Positions 59,990 through 64,000 of a DNA stretch of 64,000 bases are shown in pieces. The stretch lies in contig FR899627.1 of the NCBI GenBank assembly GCA_000437435.1, forward strand, positions 92,613-156,612, written 5' to 3'. The notes below the pieces were generated by a model, which worked only from the letters and a program-made list of their open reading frames with translations, was not told the origin of the DNA and did no database searches. A program made the position numbers and the translations under genes. Every line of letters starts with the position of its first letter. Position 1 is the first letter of the stretch. This DNA is from Clostridium sp. CAG:768 (GTDB taxonomy: Bacteria > Cyanobacteriota > Vampirovibrionia > Gastranaerophilales > Gastranaerophilaceae).

Positions 59990-60729
59990 ATGATTAATTT
60001 TAAAGCGTTAAGGGTTGCCCCCCCCCCGCGAAGGTCGCTTATTGTAAGGGGTTAGAGGGATTTACCCTAGCAGAGGTTCTTATAACTATTGGGATTATTG
60101 GAGTAGTTGCTGCAATGACACTACCTTCTGTCATTTTAAATTACCAAGAAAAAGCAACTATGACTAAAGTAAAAAAAGCATACAGCATAATTAACCAAGC
60201 ATATCAGAAAGCATCATTTGATAATGCCGGACCAAGAAACACCTGGAATTGCAGTGCAGGCAACTGTACTTATGAATTTTTTACAAAATATTTTAATAAC
60301 ATAAAAACCTGTGGAGAAAATCCTTGCAAAATAACCTTTCAAATTGTTGGTTCTACTGGACAAAATATGACATCAATCAGCCCCGCATTTTATACAGCAC
60401 TTGCAGACGGTATAACAATTTTCTGGTATAACGATCCTGAAAATATATATATTATAACCAGTGGTTTTAAACCATCTGAACCTAATAGTACCTCTGCTAT
60501 AAAATTAATAGCTAATAAAAATGCTTTTCATTTAAGTTTATATTCAGCTCAACCCAAAGCAGGAACTATGGCATGTGGTGACAGTTGGAATCCGGTAAAT
60601 TTATATAAAGGAGGACCTGGCAATGGCTGCCCTGCATCTGCAGTCGACTGGATTATGAGATATGAAAACATGGATTATTTGCGTTGTGCACAAAAAATGA
60701 AAGATAACGGCACTAATTCTTGTAAATAA
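59990..60729 (+). CDS. Type IV pseudopilin, out of frame at a C10 tract (candidate phase-variable gene)
   Basis: ATG at 59990 has an excellent AAAGGAGG site and reads MINFKALRVAPPP, but with ten Cs it stops at 60055. One extra C (or two fewer) joins it to the pilin frame: AKVAYCKGLEG, then FTLAEVLITIGIIGVVAAMT and the pilin body to 60729, about 247 residues. The prepilin site is G|FTLAE, with the Glu at +5. The body has cysteine pairs (CSAGNCTYEF; CGENPCK) typical of secreted pilins. As sequenced, the only in-frame start downstream is ATG at 60115, which loses the prepilin signal. Real OFF phase, pseudogene and sequencing error are all possible. Confidence 0.75.
60018..60027 (+). repeat. Homopolymeric C10 tract in the pseudopilin gene
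   Basis: Ten consecutive Cs stand out in an AT-rich genome and lie nine codons after the start. Eight or eleven Cs give the full pilin frame. Nine or ten end early. Confidence 0.9.
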
Positions 60730-60730
60730 C

Positions 60731-62995
60731 TTACAATATATCCAAAGGATCAACATCAATAGCTAATTTAATATCTTTTGGCATAATGATTTTATTCAAA
60801 AAACTTGATATAAATTTATGTCCTTTAGCTCCCATTTTATTTTTTATCAAAAGCTGGAAACGATATTGACCGTTTATTCTTTCAATTACACAAGGACTTG
60901 GCCCTAAGACTTCAATACATTCTGAAATTCCTTTTTCATCATCTGTGCCGACTATCTCATTATTTCCGATGCTTCTGTCAGTCGCTGCGCTCCCGTATTT
61001 CTCAATCATAGTACATAATCGTAATGCAATTTCCTGAGCTGATTTTTCTGCTCTAAAATTATTCTGCGAACTCAAAATCAGTCTGATTATTTGGCTGAAT
61101 GGAGGATAGTCAAATTCTGCACGTGCCGCAATTTCTGTTGCATAAAATTCTCCGTAATTTTGAGATTTAGCGCTTTCTAGTGCATAGAAATCAGGATTGT
61201 AAGTTTGGAATAGAACTTTTCCTGCAAATTCTCCACGTCCTGCACGTCCTGCGACCTGAGTAAGCAGTTGGAAACCTCTTTCTGATGCTCTAAAATCAGG
61301 TAAATTAAAGCTTGCGTCAGCAGAGATTACACCTACAAGTGTTACATTTGGATTATCAAGACCTTTTGCAATCATTTGGGTTCCAACTAAAATATCAATA
61401 TCACCCCGTTGGAATTTTTCCAAAAGTCTAATATGTTCACCTTTACGCACAAGAATATCACTGTCTATACGTTCAACATTATTTTCTGGGAAAATATCTT
61501 TTATGTATTGTTCAATTTTTTGAGTCCCGGTACCGCTATTTTTAAAAGCATCAGAACCACATTCAGGGCATACATCAGGGAAATATTCCGTATGATTACA
61601 GTAATGACATTTAAGCATTTGATCTTTTGAATGCCAAATCATTGGGATTGCACAATTCGGGCATTCAATTACATGACCACATGCCTGACATTGTGTGAAA
61701 GTCGAAAAACCGCGTCTGTTTATCAAAAGAATTACTTGTTGTCCTTTTTCAAGAGTTTCTGTAATTTCTGTTTGCAAAGGAATAGAAATTACATTTTTAT
61801 AAGCAGCTCTACCATGATCTTGCATGTTTATAACAGTCACAGGTGGAACTTTTGCATCATTAAATCTTTTTTTCATTTCAAAAAGATTACCTGAATTAAC
61901 AGCTCTATAATAAGTTGAAATATCAGGAGTTGCAGAGCCTAAAAGCAGCGGGCAGTTGTGAAATTCCGATAACTTTTTAGCTACTACTCTCGCATCATAA
62001 CGCGGAGCAGGGGTAGTTTGCTTATAAGCACTTTCGTGTTCTTCATCAATAATTATCAAACCGATATTTTTCAATGGAGCAAAAACTGCAGATCTTGCAC
62101 CTGCTAAAATTTTAATTTCATCTTTATAAAGTTTTTGCCAAACATCATATCTTTCACCGTCAGATATACTGCTGTGCCATATCGCTACATCTTCAGTTCC
62201 AAATTTTTTTGCAAGACGTTTTGTCAACTGAGATGCAAGAGCAATTTCAGGAGCTAAGAAAAGAACATTTTTCCCTGATTTAATCGTATCATCTATAAGT
62301 TTGAAATAAACCTCAGTCTTACCGGATGCAGTAACCCCATGAAGTAATATTTCATTAGGAGTATCTATTTTATTTTTAATTCCTTCATAAACTTTTTTTT
62401 GATCTCCTGAAAGTTCAAATAACGCTTCTCTTTCAGTAATCCTTAAAATATCAAGAGGATTTCTGTATAATTCTTCTTGTATAAGTTTTACACAACCGAG
62501 CTGTTCAAGTTTTTTTATTGTAGCTCTTGTTGTTTTTGCATATTTTTCAAACAAAATAAGAGGCATTTTACCTGATTTTTGAAGCAATTCCAAAACCTGA
62601 ATTTGTCTTTTTGTAGCTCCGTCATATTTTACAAATTCAATTAATTGTTCTGTTTTTGAAGCTTTTTCAATTAATTTCATAGGAATTGCAGCATTCAAAA
62701 CAGTTACCAAATCACAGCAATAATAATTTGCAACCCACTCTAAAAGTTTTAAATATTCAATCGAAAAAAGCGGAGTTTCATCTAAAATTTTATTAATCTT
62801 TTTTACCTTAAAATCCCCGGGTAAATAATCAGAAAACCCTACACAAAAAGCATTAATCAGCCCTTGTCTTCCAAAAGGCACAAGTATAGCCTGCCCGATT
62901 TTAATTTTATCTTGCATTTCATCAGGAATTAAATAACTAAAAGTTTTAACTCCCAAACCTTTTATATTCACAAGTGCTGATGCGTATTTGCTCAA
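60731..62995 (-). CDS. priA: Primosomal protein N' (replication restart helicase)
   Basis: This is a 754-residue 3'-5' superfamily 2 helicase that reloads the replisome. The N-terminal DNA-binding domain is followed by Walker A LLHGVTASGKTEVYFKLI, the Walker B/DEEH box LIIIDEEHESAYKQ, and LLGSATPDISTY. The zinc-binding subdomain follows (CQACGHVIECPNCAIPM; CHYCNHTEYFPDVCPECG), then GTQMIAKGLDNPNVTLVGVI and AGRAGRGEFAGKVLFQTY. The start is TTG at 62995 after AAGGAGG. A 25-30-residue segment near the C-terminus looks inserted relative to the family. Confidence 0.95.
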   Translation of the reverse strand: MSKYASALVNIKGLGVKTFSYLIPDEMQDKIKIGQAILVPFGRQGLINAFCVGFSDYLPGDFKVKKINKILDETPLFSIEYLKLLEWVANYYCCDLVTVLNAAIPMKLIEKASKTEQLIEFVKYDGATKRQIQVLELLQKSGKMPLILFEKYAKTTRATIKKLEQLGCVKLIQEELYRNPLDILRITEREALFELSGDQKKVYEGIKNKIDTPNEILLHGVTASGKTEVYFKLIDDTIKSGKNVLFLAPEIALASQLTKRLAKKFGTEDVAIWHSSISDGERYDVWQKLYKDEIKILAGARSAVFAPLKNIGLIIIDEEHESAYKQTTPAPRYDARVVAKKLSEFHNCPLLLGSATPDISTYYRAVNSGNLFEMKKRFNDAKVPPVTVINMQDHGRAAYKNVISIPLQTEITETLEKGQQVILLINRRGFSTFTQCQACGHVIECPNCAIPMIWHSKDQMLKCHYCNHTEYFPDVCPECGSDAFKNSGTGTQKIEQYIKDIFPENNVERIDSDILVRKGEHIRLLEKFQRGDIDILVGTQMIAKGLDNPNVTLVGVISADASFNLPDFRASERGFQLLTQVAGRAGRGEFAGKVLFQTYNPDFYALESAKSQNYGEFYATEIAARAEFDYPPFSQIIRLILSSQNNFRAEKSAQEIALRLCTMIEKYGSAATDRSIGNNEIVGTDDEKGISECIEVLGPSPCVIERINGQYRFQLLIKNKMGAKGHKFISSFLNKIIMPKDIKLAIDVDPLDIL

Positions 62996-63172
62996 AAAAC
63001 CTCCTTAAAAAGCAAAACAGATGCGAGGGACAATACTTAAGATACCCAATAAATTAGAACAAATCTACCCGAGTACATTAATCTTGCATAGCGCTAATAC
63101 AAATAATAATAAATTTTATATTAATCTGTAAAAGCGCCCCATACAAGATCGTAAGCTGTGTCAGGTGAAGCG

Positions 63173-63406
63173 TTACGCTTCTTCCATAAATTCTTTACGA
63201 GCTTCTTGAATAGCTTCTTCCAACAAATCAAGCTGATCAGGAGAAAAAGTTACACCTTTTTTAGTAGGAAGCCAAGTTGCACCATCATCAGTTGTGTAGA
63301 ATATTCTCATATTCAAATAGCTTCTTCCTTTGTATTCACTAACAGAAATTTGTAATTGTTCAGTTTCACTTCTTTCAATAGTAGCCAAAATTTTAGCGTC
63401 TGCCAT
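63173..63406 (-). CDS. PC4/YdbC-family single-stranded-DNA-binding protein
   Basis: This is a 77-residue protein of the transcriptional coactivator p15/PC4 family (PF02229). The core is seen as LQISVSEYKGRSYLNMRIFY, then DGATWLPTKKGVTFSPDQLD, and a C-terminal helix LLEEAIQEARKEF. Bacterial members bind ssDNA and may act in transcription or repair. GGAGAG precedes its ATG. It is divergent from dapB. The gap from 62996 to 63172 shows no gene or tRNA. Confidence 0.88.
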   Translation of the reverse strand: MADAKILATIERSETEQLQISVSEYKGRSYLNMRIFYTTDDGATWLPTKKGVTFSPDQLDLLEEAIQEARKEFMEEA

Positions 63407-63499
63407 TATAATCTCTCCTTACTTAAATGTTACATTTTAATCTTAGCACAGAAAACTCATTTTTATGTTAAAGTTTAAATAAAAATAAGGAGAAAATTT

Positions 63500-64000
63500 A
63501 TGATAAAAGTAGCTGTATGCGGAGCAATGGGTAAAATGGGCAAAGAAGTATGCCAAGCAGTTCTTGACTGTCCTGATACCGAATTGGTCGCAAAAATAGA
63601 TATTGCAAGCGATGAAATGTACCACCATATTGAAGACGCAAATCGAGTTGTAGATATAGATGTATTAGTTGATTTTACTCAACCAAAATCAATTTTTGAA
63701 AATGCAAAATACTGCCTAAATAACGGAATAAAAATTGTAATAGGCACAACAGGTCTAAAAGATGAAGAAATCGAATTTTTGAAAAAACTTTCACAAGAAA
63801 AAAATACAGGCTGTCTAATTGCTCCAAACTTTTCAACAGGAGCAGTTTTGATGATGATGTTTGCTCGTCAGGCTGCAAAATATTTTGATAATGCAGAAAT
63901 CATAGAACTTCACCACAACCAAAAGAAAGATGCCCCATCAGGTACTGCAATTAAAACCGCTGCAATGATGGCAGAAGTCAAAGATGATTTTACAAAAAAT
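63500..64000 (+). CDS. dapB: 4-hydroxy-tetrahydrodipicolinate reductase (partial, cut by right edge)
   Basis: An NAD(P)H-dependent step of lysine and meso-diaminopimelate synthesis. The visible 167 residues hold the Rossmann start MIKVAVCGAMGKMGKEVCQA, VDFTQPKSIFENAK, IGTTGLKDEE, APNFSTGAVLMM and the active-site block IELHHNQKKDAPSGTAIKTA with its catalytic HH and K. The stop lies beyond the window. AAGGAG precedes the ATG at 63500. DAP synthesis fits a diderm peptidoglycan. Confidence 0.95.
   Translation, partial: MIKVAVCGAMGKMGKEVCQAVLDCPDTELVAKIDIASDEMYHHIEDANRVVDIDVLVDFTQPKSIFENAKYCLNNGIKIVIGTTGLKDEEIEFLKKLSQEKNTGCLIAPNFSTGAVLMMMFARQAAKYFDNAEIIELHHNQKKDAPSGTAIKTAAMMAEVKDDFTKN

Noticed and set aside
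62996..63172. Possible tRNA or structured RNA in the gap between priA and the PC4-like gene
   Set aside because: No cloverleaf, no TTCRANYC arm and no CCA-adjacent acceptor pairing could be built on either strand.

Overview
This is an AT-rich, densely coded bacterial chromosome segment with genes on both strands. I see no rRNA, tRNA, CRISPR array, complete prophage or complete IS element. The best fit is a gut Gastranaerophilales (Vampirovibrionia/Melainabacteria, the non-photosynthetic sister group of cyanobacteria). The GyrA C-terminal box is of the cyanobacterial type. There are two FTLAEVL-type pseudopilins, an LptF/G permease and a lipoprotein, so the cell is diderm. The fermentative and anaerobic equipment is [FeFe] hydrogenases and an N-terminal-rubredoxin rubrerythrin. 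Many small lineage-specific proteins start with an I-S/T-F-x-G motif. The taxon call is inference, because no marker phylogeny was possible.

Layout. 1-6.1 kb: a GAF regulator (cut by the left edge), a GT2 glycosyltransferase, an inactive-looking M48 protease, two tandem zinc-ribbon proteins, phosphohexomutase, pheA and acpS. 6.1-8.4 kb: an orphan phage tail-fibre gene with a tail-fibre accessory gene, then two paralogous SFTG-motif proteins. 8.4-16.7 kb: tyrS, cysE, an MDR dehydrogenase, a pseudopilin, lptF/G, a hairpin repeat array, an EF-hand protein and gatA. 16.8-25.5 kb: dnaK, secreted small proteins, a YkgJ protein, rubrerythrin, an acyl-CoA synthetase and miaB. 25.6-34.2 kb: a long minus-strand envelope-sugar block (rfbC-rfbB-GT92-rfbD, rfbA, glyA, wecA/tagO) interrupted by a 2-kb islet. 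The islet holds a Cro/CI-like divergent switch, an mtnA relic, a GNAT-like gene and a broken DUF559 gene. 34.4-47 kb: gyrA, an envelope TPR/lipoprotein/retropepsin operon, a pterin-binding methyltransferase, a DUF4037 nucleotidyltransferase, a long SFSG protein and a second TPR protein. 47-53.7 kb: a second phage-virion-like gene, mnmE, hydF, rpsO and purB. 53.7-58.8 kb: an H2-sensing/[FeFe] hydrogenase cluster (a 2Fe-2S protein, sensory hydrogenase-PAS, SpoIIE phosphatase, a second 2Fe-2S protein and a group-B hydrogenase). 58.8-64 kb: dxr, a pseudopilin put out of frame by a C10 tract, priA, a PC4-like protein and dapB (cut by the right edge).

Most notable signals. (1) Two phage-structural-like loci 40 kb apart share an almost identical promoter and leader (CACGTGGTATAAT, then CAACGCC at the start of the transcript). 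This suggests a dispersed, co-regulated phage-derived system, perhaps like a gene transfer agent or tailocin. (2) A C10 tract in a type IV pseudopilin gene looks like a phase-variation switch, currently OFF by one base. (3) At least seven genes, plus one mini-ORF, show a -10 hexamer exactly six bases before ATG, predicting leaderless mRNAs. (4) An I-S/T-F-x-G N-terminal motif is shared by otherwise unrelated proteins. (5) glyA has a pseudoknot-capable leader. (6) A TPR gene appears to start at AUA.
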